Assembly: GCA_963708735.1 (NCBI GenBank)
Contig: CAVPTW010000020.1
Coordinates: 76,683 to 140,682, forward strand
Reading direction: 5' to 3'
DNA from: JAGPUQ01 sp963708735
Lineage (GTDB): Bacteria; Pseudomonadota; Gammaproteobacteria; Pseudomonadales; Porticoccaceae
Length of the DNA stretch: 64,000 nucleotides
Position 1 is the stretch's first letter, and each line of letters begins with the position of its first letter. The notes beneath the pieces are model-generated. The model had not been told where the DNA came from. It did not search any database and worked only from the letters and a program-made list of their open reading frames with translations. Below are positions 25,659 through 34,878 of this stretch, piece after piece. Position numbers and translations under genes: made by a program.

Positions 25659-28600
25659 GGGCGCGCCTCCGCGGCGCTGAAACGCCGGTACAGGATGGGG
25701 AGCAGCAGCAGGGTCAGGGCGGTCGAGGTGATGAGCCCGCCCAGCACCACGATCGCCAGCGGGCGCTGGATCTCCGAACCGGGTCCGGTCTGCAGCAGCA
25801 GCGGCACCAGGCCCAGGGCGGCGATGCCGGCGGTCATCAGCACCGGACGCAGGCGCCGGCGGGCGCCGTCGTAGACCGCCCGCTCGACCGGCAGGCCGGC
25901 GGCGCGCAGCTGGTTGAAGTGCGTCAGCAGCACCAGGCCGTTGAGCACCGCGATGCCGAGCAGGGCGATGAAGCCCACCGAGGCCGGCACCGACAGGTAC
26001 TCGCCGGACGCCCACAGGGCGATCGCCCCGCCGATCAGCGCGAACGGGATGTTGCTCAGGATCAGTACCGCCTGGCGCACCGAGCCGAGGGTGGCGAACA
26101 GCACGAAGAAGATCAGCCCCAGCGCCACCGGCACCACCAGACCCAGGCGCGCGGCGGCGCGCTGCTGATTCTCGAACTGGCCGCCCCACACCAGCCGGTA
26201 ACCGGGCGGCAGCGGCACCGCGGCAGCGACGCGCGCCCGGGCGTCGTCCACGTAGCCCACCAGGTCGCGGCCGGCGACGTTGGCCTGCACCACGGCGAAG
26301 CGCGCGCCATCCTCGCGGTCCACCTTGATCGGGCCGGCCATGCGCTCGATGCGGGCCAGATCGGCCAGGCGCGCGCTGCCGCCGTCGGGCAGGGCGATGC
26401 GTGTCTCGGCCAGGGCGTCGGCGTCGCGGCGCAGGCGCGGCTCGCCGCGCACCATCAGCGGGATGCGCTTGTTGCCTTCCAGCACCGTGCCGGCGCGCAG
26501 GCCGTCCACCTGGGCGCGCAGCTCGCGCTGCAGGGCCTGGGCATCGAGGCCGGCGCGGCCGACGGCCAGGCGATCGAGCCGCAGTTCCAGGTACTGCACG
26601 CCCTCGTTGTGCACGGTGAACACCTCGCTGGCGCCGGGGGTCTCTTCCAGCACTGCGGCGATGCGCCCGGCCAGCCGGTTGAGCTCGGCCAGGTCCGGGC
26701 CGAAGATCTTCACCGCCAGATCGCCGCGCGAGCCGGTGAGCATCTCCGAGATGCGCATCTCGATCGGCTGGGTGAAGGTGAACTCGATGCCCGGAAAGCG
26801 CGCCAGCACCTCGCGCAGGCGCGCCGCCAGCCAGTCCTTGTCCGGCACCCGCCATTGCTCCTTGGGCGCCAGCACCAGGAAGCTGTCGGTGTCGTTCAGG
26901 CTCATCGGATCCAGGCCGAGGTCGTCCGAGCCCAGGCGCGCGACGATGCTTTGCACCTCCGGCACCTCGGCCAGCAGCGCCCGCTGCACGGCCTGATCGA
27001 GCGCCAGGCTGGCGTCGACGTCGATCGACGGCAGCTTGGCCAGCTGCACCAGGATGGCGCCCTCGTCCAGGGTCGGCATGAAGCTCTTGCCGGTGCGCAG
27101 GTAGGCGCCGCTGGCCAGCAGCAGGCCGACCACGGCCACCGCGATCACCGGCAGCGGCCGGCGCAGGCAGGCGCCCAGCAGCCGCGCATAGGCCGGCGCC
27201 AGCTGGCGCATCAGCCAGGGCTCGCGGTGCGGACCGGCGTGCAGCACCAGGGAGGCCAGCACCGGGATGAAGGTGAGCCCGACCAGCAGCGAGGCGCCGA
27301 GCGCGAACACGATGCTGAGTGCCACCGGCGCGAACAGCTTGCCTTCGAGCCCTTCCAGCGTCAGCAGCGGCAGGAACACCAGCGCGATGATGAAAACGCC
27401 GGTGGCCACCGGCTGCGCCACCTCGGCCACGGCGCGGTAGATCACGTGCTGCCGCGGCAGGCGCCGCGCCTCGTCGCTGGCCAGGCGCTCGACGGCGTTC
27501 TCGACCACCACCACCGCGGCGTCGACCAGGATGCCGATGGCGATGGCCAGCCCGCCCAGGCTCATCAGGTTGGCGCTCATGCCGGTCAGGCGCATCAGCA
27601 GGAAGGTGCCGAGCGCTGCCAGCGGCAGCGTCATCGCCACCACCAGTGCCGCGCGCAGCTCGCCCAGGAACAGCAGCAGGAGTACCACCACCAGCACTGC
27701 CGCCTCGATCAGCGCGCGGCTGACGGTGCCCACGGCGCGAGCGATCAGGTCGCTGCGGTCGTAGAACACGTTCAGGCTCACCCCGGGCGGCAGTGCCGGT
27801 TGCAGCTCGGCGAGCTTGGCGCGCACGCCGGCGACCACCGCGCCGGCGTTGGCGCCGCGCAGACCGACCACGATCGCCTCCACCGCCTCGCCGCGGCCGT
27901 CCTTGCTCACCGCGCCGAGCGGCGCGAGTTCGCCAAAGCGCACCTGACCCAGATCGGCCACGCGCAGCACCCGGCCGTCGCGCCGCGCCACCACCACGCC
28001 GGCCACGGCGTCGAGCCCGTCATAGGCGCCGGTGGCGCGCACCACCAGCGCCTCCTCGCCGTCGTGCAGGCGGCCGGCGCCGTCGTTCTGGTTGTTGACC
28101 TCGAGGGCGGCGGCCAGCTCGGCCAGTGTCACCCCGGCGGCGGCCAACGCGGCGCGGTCCGGCACCACCTCGTAGGTGCGCACCCGGCCGCCGAGGGCGT
28201 TGACGTCGGCCACGCCGGGCACGGTGCGCAGCGCCGGACGGATGGTCCAGTCGAGCAGATCGCGCTTGTCGGTCAGGCCGAGGTCACCCTCGATGGTGAA
28301 CATGAACAGGTCCGACAGCGGTGTGGCGATCGGCGCCAGCCCGCCCTCGACGCCCGCCGGCAGGGCGTCGCGCACGCCGGCGTAGCGCTCGGCCACCTGC
28401 TGGCGCGCCCAGTAGATGTCGGTGCCGTCCTCGAACACCAGGGTGACATCGGCGATGGCGTACTTGGCCAGCGCCCGCAGCTGCACCTGCCGCGGCAGGC
28501 CGAGCAGTTCCATTTCCAGCGGCACCAGGATGCGCTGCTCGACCTCCTGCGGGGTCATGCCGGGGGCCTTCAGGATCAGCTTGACCTGGGTCGGCGAGAT

Positions 28601-28723
28601 GTCCGGGAAGGCATCGATCGGCAGCTGCCGCCAGGCGGCGATGCCGGCGCCCACGCCGAGCGCGGTGACCAGCAGCACCACCAGGCGCTGGGCGAGGGCG
28701 AATTCCACCAGTCGCGACAGCAT
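25655..28723 (-). CDS. Heavy-metal RND efflux pump, CzcA/CusA family
   Basis: A 1022-residue inner-membrane proton-driven pump. It has the N-terminal anchor helix, PIDAFPDISPTQV, the pore-domain repeats, FTQPIEMRISEMLTGSRGDLAVKIFGPD (the metal-RND hallmark), and two six-helix bundles. The metal-proton relay in helix 4 (about residue 397) reads AIAIGILVDAAVVVVENA: Asp-Ala-Ala and Glu-Asn, rather than the DFG...DGA form of Zn/Co/Cd-type CzcA. By the published subgrouping this is nearer to CusA-type, so monovalent copper or silver is more likely, but this is inference. The next gene starts by an overlapping ATGA. Confidence 0.9.
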   Translation of the reverse strand: MLSRLVEFALAQRLVVLLVTALGVGAGIAAWRQLPIDAFPDISPTQVKLILKAPGMTPQEVEQRILVPLEMELLGLPRQVQLRALAKYAIADVTLVFEDGTDIYWARQQVAERYAGVRDALPAGVEGGLAPIATPLSDLFMFTIEGDLGLTDKRDLLDWTIRPALRTVPGVADVNALGGRVRTYEVVPDRAALAAAGVTLAELAAALEVNNQNDGAGRLHDGEEALVVRATGAYDGLDAVAGVVVARRDGRVLRVADLGQVRFGELAPLGAVSKDGRGEAVEAIVVGLRGANAGAVVAGVRAKLAELQPALPPGVSLNVFYDRSDLIARAVGTVSRALIEAAVLVVVLLLLFLGELRAALVVAMTLPLAALGTFLLMRLTGMSANLMSLGGLAIAIGILVDAAVVVVENAVERLASDEARRLPRQHVIYRAVAEVAQPVATGVFIIALVFLPLLTLEGLEGKLFAPVALSIVFALGASLLVGLTFIPVLASLVLHAGPHREPWLMRQLAPAYARLLGACLRRPLPVIAVAVVGLLLASGAYLRTGKSFMPTLDEGAILVQLAKLPSIDVDASLALDQAVQRALLAEVPEVQSIVARLGSDDLGLDPMSLNDTDSFLVLAPKEQWRVPDKDWLAARLREVLARFPGIEFTFTQPIEMRISEMLTGSRGDLAVKIFGPDLAELNRLAGRIAAVLEETPGASEVFTVHNEGVQYLELRLDRLAVGRAGLDAQALQRELRAQVDGLRAGTVLEGNKRIPLMVRGEPRLRRDADALAETRIALPDGGSARLADLARIERMAGPIKVDREDGARFAVVQANVAGRDLVGYVDDARARVAAAVPLPPGYRLVWGGQFENQQRAAARLGLVVPVALGLIFFVLFATLGSVRQAVLILSNIPFALIGGAIALWASGEYLSVPASVGFIALLGIAVLNGLVLLTHFNQLRAAGLPVERAVYDGARRRLRPVLMTAGIAALGLVPLLLQTGPGSEIQRPLAIVVLGGLITSTALTLLLLPILYRRFSAAEARP

Positions 28724-28724
28724 C

Positions 28725-29768
28725 TCAGGGCTCCTGCCGGGCCAGCACCTTCAGCGCCGCCACGCCGCGGGCCACCACCCTGGCGTCGGCCGGCAGCCCC
28801 AGCACCACGGCGTACTCGCCGTCGCGGCCGAGGACCTCCACCGGCTGCGGCCGAAAGCCGCCGTCCACCGCCAGGAACACCAGGGTCTGATCGCCGTCGC
28901 GGCCGAGCGCGGCGGCCGGCACCCGCCGGGCGGCCGCCGGCGGGGTGTCGAGAATCTCGATCTCCAGGGTCTGGCCGGCGGCTAGTCCCGCCGCCGGCAA
29001 CTCGGCGCGCAGCAGCGCGGCGCGGCTGGCCGGATCGAGCACGCTGCCGACGGCGATCACCCGGCCGATCGGCGCGCCGCCGGGCAGGCGCACCGCCTGC
29101 CCGGCGCGCACACGCCCGACCAGGGTCGGCGGCAGCTGCGCCTCGGCCCACAGGCGATCGCCGCTGAGCAGCAGCGCGGCGCTGTGGCCGGCGGCGACCG
29201 GCTCGCCCAGGCGCAACTCGCCCTCGTGCACCACCCCGGCGGTGGGCGCCAGCAGCCGGTAGACGGCCGGCTGGCCGTCTACCGCGGCGGTGGCGGCGAG
29301 CAGGTCACGGCCGGCGCCGAACTCGGCCTGCGCGGCCGCCAGCGCCGCCTGACTCTGCTGTGCCTGGCGTGCGGGGACGATGCCCTCGCGCAGCAGTGCG
29401 GTATCGCGTGCCGCCTGCTGGTGGGCCTGTTCCAGTCGCGCCTGCCGGTCGCGCTGGGTGGCATGGGCGGCCAGATACTCGGCGCTGTGCAGTTCCACCA
29501 GCGCCTGCCCGGCCGCCACCGCCTCGCCTTCCTGCGCCAGCCGGCGCGTCACCACGCCGCCGAAGGGCACCACCACCGCGCGGGCGCCGCTGCCCGGCAG
29601 CACCAGCGTGGCCGGCAGGCGCGCGGCCATCAGCACCGTCGCTGGCGCGGCCGGCTGGGTTTCGACGCCGAGTGCGGCGGCCTGCTCGGGGCTGACGGCG
29701 ATATCGGCGGCCAGTACCGGGCGAATGAGGCCGAACAGGACGGCGAGGGCGAGGGCGAGAGGGCGCAT
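28725..29768 (-). CDS. Periplasmic adaptor of the metal efflux pump (CzcB-like membrane fusion protein)
   Basis: A 347-residue protein with a signal peptide (LALALAVLFGLIRPVLA). The order is that of membrane fusion proteins: a beta-barrel/lipoyl half (GAVVPFGGVVTRRLAQEGEAVAAGQALVELHS), an alpha-hairpin coiled coil (AHATQRDRQARLEQAHQQAARD), a second lipoyl half (PTAGVVHEGELRLGEPVAAG) and a C-terminal beta-barrel/membrane-proximal domain. It links the CzcA trimer to the CzcC duct. It is the first structural gene of the operon, one base before czcA. No His-rich N-terminus of the CzcB type is seen. Confidence 0.85.
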   Translation of the reverse strand: MRPLALALAVLFGLIRPVLAADIAVSPEQAAALGVETQPAAPATVLMAARLPATLVLPGSGARAVVVPFGGVVTRRLAQEGEAVAAGQALVELHSAEYLAAHATQRDRQARLEQAHQQAARDTALLREGIVPARQAQQSQAALAAAQAEFGAGRDLLAATAAVDGQPAVYRLLAPTAGVVHEGELRLGEPVAAGHSAALLLSGDRLWAEAQLPPTLVGRVRAGQAVRLPGGAPIGRVIAVGSVLDPASRAALLRAELPAAGLAAGQTLEIEILDTPPAAARRVPAAALGRDGDQTLVFLAVDGGFRPQPVEVLGRDGEYAVVLGLPADARVVARGVAALKVLARQEP

Positions 29769-29844
29769 CGCGGCTTCCGGTGACGGGACTGGTGCGCAGT
29801 ATCCGACCCCAGACTTTGGAAACGCTTAAAACGGGCGGTGGCTT

Positions 29845-31257
29845 TCAGCCCTGCGCCGGGGCGGCCGGGACGGGCGCAAAGCCGCCGAGCGACACCCGCA
29901 GGCGGCCACCATCGAGCGTGAAGGACAGTTGCAGTCCGAGCGCGGCGGCCAACGCCCGGGCGAGCGCGAGGCCGAGGCCGGCGTGGGCCTCGTTGCCACC
30001 CTCGTGGCGGTGAAAGAAGCGTTCCGCGAGGCGGCCCAGATCGGCCGGTTCGAGCAGCGGCGCGGCGTTTTCCAGCCACAGCGCGGGGGGATCACAGGCG
30101 CACTGCACCCGCAGGCAGTCGCCGGGCGGGGCGTGCTGCACGGCGTTGTCGAACAGGATGGCGAGCAGGCGCTCGAGCAGCGCCGCGTCGGCCAGCACCC
30201 AGCAGGGCTCGACCCGAAGTTGCCAGTCGAGGCCATGGTCGGCGGCCGGCATCCGGCAGCGCGCGGCCTGTGCCGCCAGCAGCGCGGCCAGATCGACGGG
30301 CTCCGGCTGCGGCTGCTCGCTGCCTGTCTCGATGCGGGCGAGGTACAGCAGACCGTCGACGATTTTGGCCATCTCGGCGAGCGCGGCGTCGAGCTGGGCG
30401 AGATTTCCGCCCGCAGTACCCGGCTCACGCCGGGCGAGTTCGGCCAGCAGCCGCGCCTCGGCCAGCGGCGTGCGCAGTTCGTGGGCGAGATCACGCGAGA
30501 AGCGCCGCTCGCGTTCGAGCGCGGCCAGCAGGCGCTCCAGCGTGGCCGCCAGCTTGCCGGCGACGGGCGCCAGTTCGCTCGGCAGGTCGTCGCCTGGCGG
30601 CGGCTGGCCGCCACCGTCGAGTGACAGTTCCGCCACCGCGCGGCCGAAGGTATCGAGCGGGGCGAGCGCGCGGCGGATCGACCAGGCGGTGAGCACCAGG
30701 ACCAGCAGCAGGGTGCCGCCGGTGCCGGTGACCAGGATGCGGTGCAGACGCCGCTCGAGCGCATCCAGCGCCTCGCGCTCTTCGGCGACCACGACCAGCA
30801 GCGCGCCGCGCGGGTCATGGGGCGGCAGCGGCACCACCCGGGCCAAGGCGCGGCCGCGGTGGCCGTCCGGCAGCCGAAGGTCGTAGTAGGCACCGTCCCT
30901 GCTCGGTTGCGCCGGGCGCGCCAGATCGCGCCCATGGCTGGAGGCCGAGCGCGCCAGCACGGCGCCGTGGCCGTCCCAGACCTGATAGAAATCGGTGTGC
31001 CCCTGGCCACGGAACTGCGGCATCAGGGTCTCGATGGGCGGCCGTTGGCCGGCGTCGGGGGCGCCCAGGTAGGCGGTCAGCGCCTGAGCCCGGGCCGCCA
31101 GGCCGACGTCGAAGCGCCGGTACAGCTCGGCGTCGACCAGATAGTCGATGACCGCGAACAGACCGCCCATGGCCAGCGCCACGGTCAGGCCCAGGCGCAG
31201 CCCCAGGGTACTGCGCAACGAAGGCCGCCAGCCGCGTCGGTACTCAGCCCAGGACAT
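29845..31257 (-). CDS. Sensor histidine kinase of a two-component system
   Basis: A two-transmembrane kinase of about 470 residues. An N-terminal helix (LGLRLGLTVALAMGGLFAVIDYLV), a periplasmic sensor part, a second helix (GTLLLVLVLTAWSI) and a HAMP-like linker precede the HisKA domain, whose phosphorylated His is about residue 259 in DLAHELRTPL. The catalytic domain shows the N box (AILFDNAVQHAPPGD) and the G box (HAGLGLALARALA). Start ATG 31257 is a choice; 31290 is possible, and neither has a clear ribosome-binding site. It overlaps the regulator gene by 14 bases. It probably senses the pump's metal in the periplasm. Confidence 0.88.
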   Translation of the reverse strand: MSWAEYRRGWRPSLRSTLGLRLGLTVALAMGGLFAVIDYLVDAELYRRFDVGLAARAQALTAYLGAPDAGQRPPIETLMPQFRGQGHTDFYQVWDGHGAVLARSASSHGRDLARPAQPSRDGAYYDLRLPDGHRGRALARVVPLPPHDPRGALLVVVAEEREALDALERRLHRILVTGTGGTLLLVLVLTAWSIRRALAPLDTFGRAVAELSLDGGGQPPPGDDLPSELAPVAGKLAATLERLLAALERERRFSRDLAHELRTPLAEARLLAELARREPGTAGGNLAQLDAALAEMAKIVDGLLYLARIETGSEQPQPEPVDLAALLAAQAARCRMPAADHGLDWQLRVEPCWVLADAALLERLLAILFDNAVQHAPPGDCLRVQCACDPPALWLENAAPLLEPADLGRLAERFFHRHEGGNEAHAGLGLALARALAAALGLQLSFTLDGGRLRVSLGGFAPVPAAPAQG

Positions 31258-31909
31258 AGCCGAAACCGCGGCGGTTTTCGATCTGCTCATCCCAGCCGGC
31301 GGCGGCGAGCTTGCCGCGCAGGCCGCTCATCAGCACCTCGATCACCTTGTCGGAGGCGCGGGCATCGGCGTCATAAAGGCGCTCGAACAGCGCCGCGCGC
31401 GACAGCACCCGGCCGCGGCCGTGCAGCAGGACTTCGAGCAGCGCGTACTCGCGCGGCGACAGGTTGAGCGGCCGTCCCGCGCAGCGGGCGACACGCCGGG
31501 CGCTGTCGAGTTCGAGATTGCCGGCCGCCAGCTGCGGCGTGGTCGCGCCGTGGTAGCGCCGGCCCAGTGCCCGCAGGCGGGCGATCAGCTCATCCAGCGC
31601 GAAAGGCTTGACCAGGTAGTCGTCGGCGCCGGCGTCCAGCGCCGCGATGCGGTCGCCGATCTGGTCGCGGGCCGAGAGCACCAGCACCCGGGTCGGCACT
31701 CGCCGGGCGCGCAGCCGCGCCAGCACCGCCATGCCGTCGACCTTGGGCAGGCCCAGATCGAGCACCGTGAGCGGGTAGTCGTAGGTGTCGAGAAAGGCCA
31801 GTGCAGCAGCACCGTCGGCGGCGGCATCGACGGCGAAGCCGGCGCCGGCGAGGCCCGTCTGCAGGCCCTCGCGCAGGCGCTGGGAATCTTCCACCAGCAG
31901 CAGGCGCAT
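31244..31909 (-). CDS. OmpR-family response regulator
   Basis: A 221-residue regulator: receiver domain with acidic pocket (LLVEDS), phosphoacceptor Asp51 (VLDLGLP), the conserved Ser/Thr and Lys101 (YLVKPF), then a winged-helix DNA-binding domain (LNLSPREYALLEVLLHGRGRVLSRAALFERLYD, ending ENRRGFGYVLG). It is paired with the overlapping histidine kinase and lies upstream of the czcB-A-DUF3240-C genes, so it probably activates that operon in response to metal. The kinase gene overlaps its 3' end by 14 bases. Target sites are not identified. Confidence 0.9.
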   Translation of the reverse strand: MRLLLVEDSQRLREGLQTGLAGAGFAVDAAADGAAALAFLDTYDYPLTVLDLGLPKVDGMAVLARLRARRVPTRVLVLSARDQIGDRIAALDAGADDYLVKPFALDELIARLRALGRRYHGATTPQLAAGNLELDSARRVARCAGRPLNLSPREYALLEVLLHGRGRVLSRAALFERLYDADARASDKVIEVLMSGLRGKLAAAGWDEQIENRRGFGYVLG

Positions 31910-32159
31910 GGCTCAGCCGGCCGCCGCGGCGCCCGGCGTGGGCGGTTGACGAGTGGTCATGGCACTCATTATGGCGCCCGGCGCAAAGGTACAGGAAGTA
32001 TAACCCCCCCTTTTCACTGAAAAACCACCTTGACCATCCCACGCAACCCGGCCATTTCGCGGTCGGTCGCAGTCAATCTCAGCCGATGCATGGCCTAAGC
32101 GCCCAAATCGACCGGATTTCGGCTCTCGGGTAACCGAAACGCGTCCTGGGATTCACCTT

Positions 32160-32390
32160 TTTCCTTCAGGTGATTCAGCGTATCGCCGACCTGCTGCGCA
32201 CGCACCATTTCCGGTCCAGTGAGGATCTGGAGCAGACCCTGCACCGCCCTACGTCACGCTCTACCATCACATGCCCCAGCAGGCACTGAACGCCCCAACG
32301 CCCGTGCAGGCACTTCGGGATTGGTCCGCTTCAAAGCCCGAGTTGTTGCTTCGCAAACCGAGTAATCGGCCGGGACGTGACACCTACCCA
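32160..32390 (+). pseudogene. IS481-family transposase C-terminal remnant
   Basis: The plus strand encodes IADLLRTHHFRSSEDLEQTLHR, then, after a shift of frame near 32248, YVTLYHHMPQQALNAPTPVQALRDW and SKPELLLRKPSNRPGRDTY. This is the characteristic C-terminus of IS481-type transposases. The catalytic part is missing. It abuts the truncated receptor fragment that follows. Confidence 0.65.
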
Positions 32391-32506
32391 CCGGCGGCGG
32401 CTATCATCGGCCAGGGGTCCACCACGGGCATCAACAGCGTACCCTGGGGAATTGCAGTCCCGGGCATGGGCCGTTCGCTCTACGCCGGCGTCACCTACAG
32501 CTTTTG
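32376..32506 (+). pseudogene. Inverted fragment of a TonB-dependent receptor (C-terminal strands)
   Basis: The plus strand reads IGQGSTTGINSVPWGIAVPG followed by MGRSLYAGVTYSF, nearly the same as the last residues of the frameshifted receptor at 21095 (IGINSVPWG...GRSLYAGISYAF). The stop codon is changed to TGC, and there is a frameshift near 32397. With the receptor on the minus strand, these form an inverted repeat of about 110 bases around the metal-efflux operon. Only this tail remains. Confidence 0.8.
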
Positions 32507-32892
32507 CAGCTGCCGCCGGTTCACGGTGGCCCGACAGGGCCGGGGAGGCGCGCCCCGGCCATGCTCGGGAAGCGTCGTCGAGTTCGGCGACGACACCGAT
32601 GTACTCCATCTCCACACGGGCCCGGCCAGCACCTGGGGCCAGGGCGTCGTGTATCGAGCATTCGATCTGATCGGCCGCCCCGGCGGGCGCCCGGTGCACT
32701 TCCTGCGGCGCTGGTCCCCTACCGCGCATCCGCTCGGCGGACGGGTGAACGACGCTCCGCTGCAGGGCGCCGCCGACCGGCGCGGACAGGTCCATGGCGT
32801 GCCGGAGCTGTAGGCGGCCCCGGGCGGGAAGCCGGGGTGTTTTGTGGCATCCGAGCGGCTAGTAGCGCGGTACCGGGGCGACGACCGGCCGT
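32507..32892. other. Spacer without a recognisable gene
   Basis: Open frames exist on both strands (for example minus strand 32331-32795), but none shows known motifs. Probably decayed DNA between the receptor fragment and exbD. Confidence 0.4.
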
Positions 32893-33336
32893 TCAGGGAC
32901 CAGGCGGGGGATGCTGCCGAGTCGCGCCCATTCCCGGGTCGGTGACGAAACCGATGCGCTCCACCCCGGCGCGGGCCGCCGCAGCCAGCACCTGGGCCAC
33001 GGCGTCGTAGGCCACCGCCCGATCGGCCTCGATGTGCAGTTCCGCACCGGGCCGTGCCGCCAGCCCGCGGGCGCGCTGCTCCAGCTCCGCGAGGGTCAGG
33101 GGGCTACCGGCCCAGTGCAGCCGGCCGTCGGCCTCGATGGTCACCACCACGGGTTTCTCCAGGGGCTCGGCCGGCTGGCTCTCGGCATCCGGAAGATCCA
33201 CCTTCACCGCCTGGGTGATCAGCGGCGCGGTGACGATGAAGATCACCAGCAGCACCAGGATCACGTCCACCAGCGGGACGATATTGATGTCGGCGCTGGA
33301 GCGCTGCGACTGCCCGATGCCGTCTCCGAATGCCAA
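32893..33336 (-). CDS. exbD: ExbD-type energy-transducing protein
   Basis: A 147-residue protein with one transmembrane helix (INIVPLVDVILVLLVIFIVTAPL), in which the Asp (VPLVDV) is the proton-path residue of the ExbD/TolR family. The periplasmic part follows (KVDLPDAESQPAEPLEKPVVVTIEADG). With ExbB and TonB it uses the proton motive force to power TonB-dependent receptors. Start is TTG 33336, three bases after the exbB stop, preceded by a G-rich ribosome site; an unusual start codon. Last gene of tonB-exbB-exbD. Confidence 0.87.
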   Translation of the reverse strand: MAFGDGIGQSQRSSADINIVPLVDVILVLLVIFIVTAPLITQAVKVDLPDAESQPAEPLEKPVVVTIEADGRLHWAGSPLTLAELEQRARGLAARPGAELHIEADRAVAYDAVAQVLAAAARAGVERIGFVTDPGMGATRQHPPPGP

Positions 33337-33339
33337 GAT

Positions 33340-34050
33340 TCAGCCCCCCATCCGGCGCAGCGTCGATCGGCCTTCGGTCCCAACATGGCTCGCCGCACCG
33401 GGCGCGGTGGCGCGCAGCAGCAGGGTCGCGGCGAAATCCTCCCAGCGCGCCAGCAGCAGCCGGTTGCGGCGCTGCACCAGGTTGTGGGCAAAGACCGCGG
33501 GAATGGCCACCGACAGGCCCAGGGCGGTCATCACCAGTGCCTCGCCGATGGGCCCGGCGACTGCCGCCAGTCCCGCCTCGCCGGTGCCGGCGATGCGCAG
33601 CAGGGCGTGATAGATACCCCACACCGTGCCCAGCAGCCCCAGATAGGGCGCGGTGGCCGCCGTGGTGGCGAGCAGCATCAGCCCGCGTTCCCGCGCGACC
33701 GCCGCGCGATCGAGTTGCTGGCGCAACCCGCGGGTGAGATGGGCGGCGAGGCCGCCGGCCGCCGCGAAGCGCTCGCCGGCCTCGGCCAGCTCGCGCCCTT
33801 CCCGAACCACCGCCAGCAGTGAAGCTTCGACCCGCGCCCCCGGGGGTGGCGTGCACGGTTCCGCAAAACCCGGTGTGGCCAGTGCCGCGGCCGCGAAACG
33901 CGCCCCCTGCCCACGGGCCAGGAAGCCGAGCGCCGCCCAGATCAGGAAAAAGGTCCAGCTGGCCAGCGACAACAGGCCCAGCACGCCCAGCAAGACCCGG
34001 CCCTGGGAATCGAGCTGCTGGAGAAAATGCGCGAAACCGAATTCGATCAT
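33340..34050 (-). CDS. exbB: ExbB-type proton-channel protein (MotA/TolQ/ExbB family)
   Basis: A 236-residue protein with three predicted helices: WTFFLIWAALGFL near the N-terminus, LMLLATTAATAPYLGLLGTVWGIYHALL and VMTALGLSVAIPAVFAHNLV. The segment APYLGLLGTVWGI is the family hallmark. It forms the proton-driven motor with ExbD. Start is ATG 34050, with GAGGTGG in front; a longer frame upstream would overlap tonB. It lies 19 bases after tonB. A dedicated TonB system next to metal genes suggests it serves a metal-receptor, perhaps the broken one. Confidence 0.9.
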   Translation of the reverse strand: MIEFGFAHFLQQLDSQGRVLLGVLGLLSLASWTFFLIWAALGFLARGQGARFAAAALATPGFAEPCTPPPGARVEASLLAVVREGRELAEAGERFAAAGGLAAHLTRGLRQQLDRAAVARERGLMLLATTAATAPYLGLLGTVWGIYHALLRIAGTGEAGLAAVAGPIGEALVMTALGLSVAIPAVFAHNLVQRRNRLLLARWEDFAATLLLRATAPGAASHVGTEGRSTLRRMGG

Positions 34051-34069
34051 CACCACCTCGCCTCGACGC

Positions 34070-34774
34070 TCATCGTAACGAAAACCGGATGCGCTGCCGC
34101 GCGCTCGCCGCCACCGCGGCGCCATCGACCCGGGGAGCGTCACAGTGCCAGTCGCGCACCGCCGCCACCGCTGCGCGATCCAACGTCGGCCAACCCGAGG
34201 ATCGGACCACTCTGACCTCCGTCACCGCACCTGTGGCGGACAGCTCCACCTGCAACTCCACCACGCCCTCCTGCCCCAGGCGCCGCGCCGTGGCCGGATA
34301 CCTGGGCGGGGGCCGGTGCGGGCAGTACAGGGCCAGCTCCGGTTCCGGCAGCGATTGTGCCGGCGCCGGCCCGGGAGCTCCCTGGGGCATCGCGGCAGGC
34401 TCCGCCAACCGGCCGGACTGTACCGCGGGCTCCGGCCTGAGCGGTGGCTTGCCTTGCGGTTCTGACCCGGGCTCCGGTTCCGGCTTGGGTACGGGTTTGG
34501 GCTCCGGCTGCACCTTCGGCCCAAGCCCCGCATCCAGCACAGGCTTCTTCCGGAGCCCGGGCCCGGGCTCCGGCGCCGCGGCAACAGGTGCGGTTGGCGC
34601 GACGGTCTGGGTTGCCGATGCCACCGGCGCCGGCCGCTCGATCAGCCGGACATGCACTGCCGGCGGCGAAGGCGACGCGGGCGGACCGGACCACAGCAAC
34701 GCCACCACGGCGCCATGAGCGGCAATCGCCGCCACCACCGCCATGCCGTAAAGCGTCGCGCGGGAGGGAATCAT
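34070..34774 (-). CDS. tonB: TonB energy transducer
   Basis: A 234-residue protein: an N-terminal signal-anchor helix (LYGMAVVAAIAAHGAVVALLW), a long Pro-rich spacer (EPKPVPKPEPEPGSEPQGKP) and a C-terminal TonB domain (YPATARRLGQEGVVELQVELSATGAVTEVRVVRSSGWPTLDRAAVAAV). It spans the periplasm and pulls on the TonB box of receptors. First gene of the tonB-exbB-exbD operon. The region upstream holds a near-palindrome also found before the receptor (34879-34895). Confidence 0.92.
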   Translation of the reverse strand: MIPSRATLYGMAVVAAIAAHGAVVALLWSGPPASPSPPAVHVRLIERPAPVASATQTVAPTAPVAAAPEPGPGLRKKPVLDAGLGPKVQPEPKPVPKPEPEPGSEPQGKPPLRPEPAVQSGRLAEPAAMPQGAPGPAPAQSLPEPELALYCPHRPPPRYPATARRLGQEGVVELQVELSATGAVTEVRVVRSSGWPTLDRAAVAAVRDWHCDAPRVDGAAVAASARQRIRFSLR

Positions 34775-34878
34775 GAATCCTGATCTACCGTTACCTGCAC
34801 AGGCCCTCAGCAGCTAACGCCCATTGCGGCGCCAGCAGCCCAGCCTGCTATCATCACCCCTTCTGTGCCTGCGGGGAA

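Noticed and set aside
25244..29167. Large plus-strand open frame of about 1300 codons across the efflux operon
   Set aside because: It is antisense to czcB, czcA and czcC, with Gln/His/Arg-rich sequence typical of shadow frames.
32331..32795. Minus-strand frame next to exbD
   Set aside because: It crosses the receptor and IS481 fragments in antisense and has no recognised domain.
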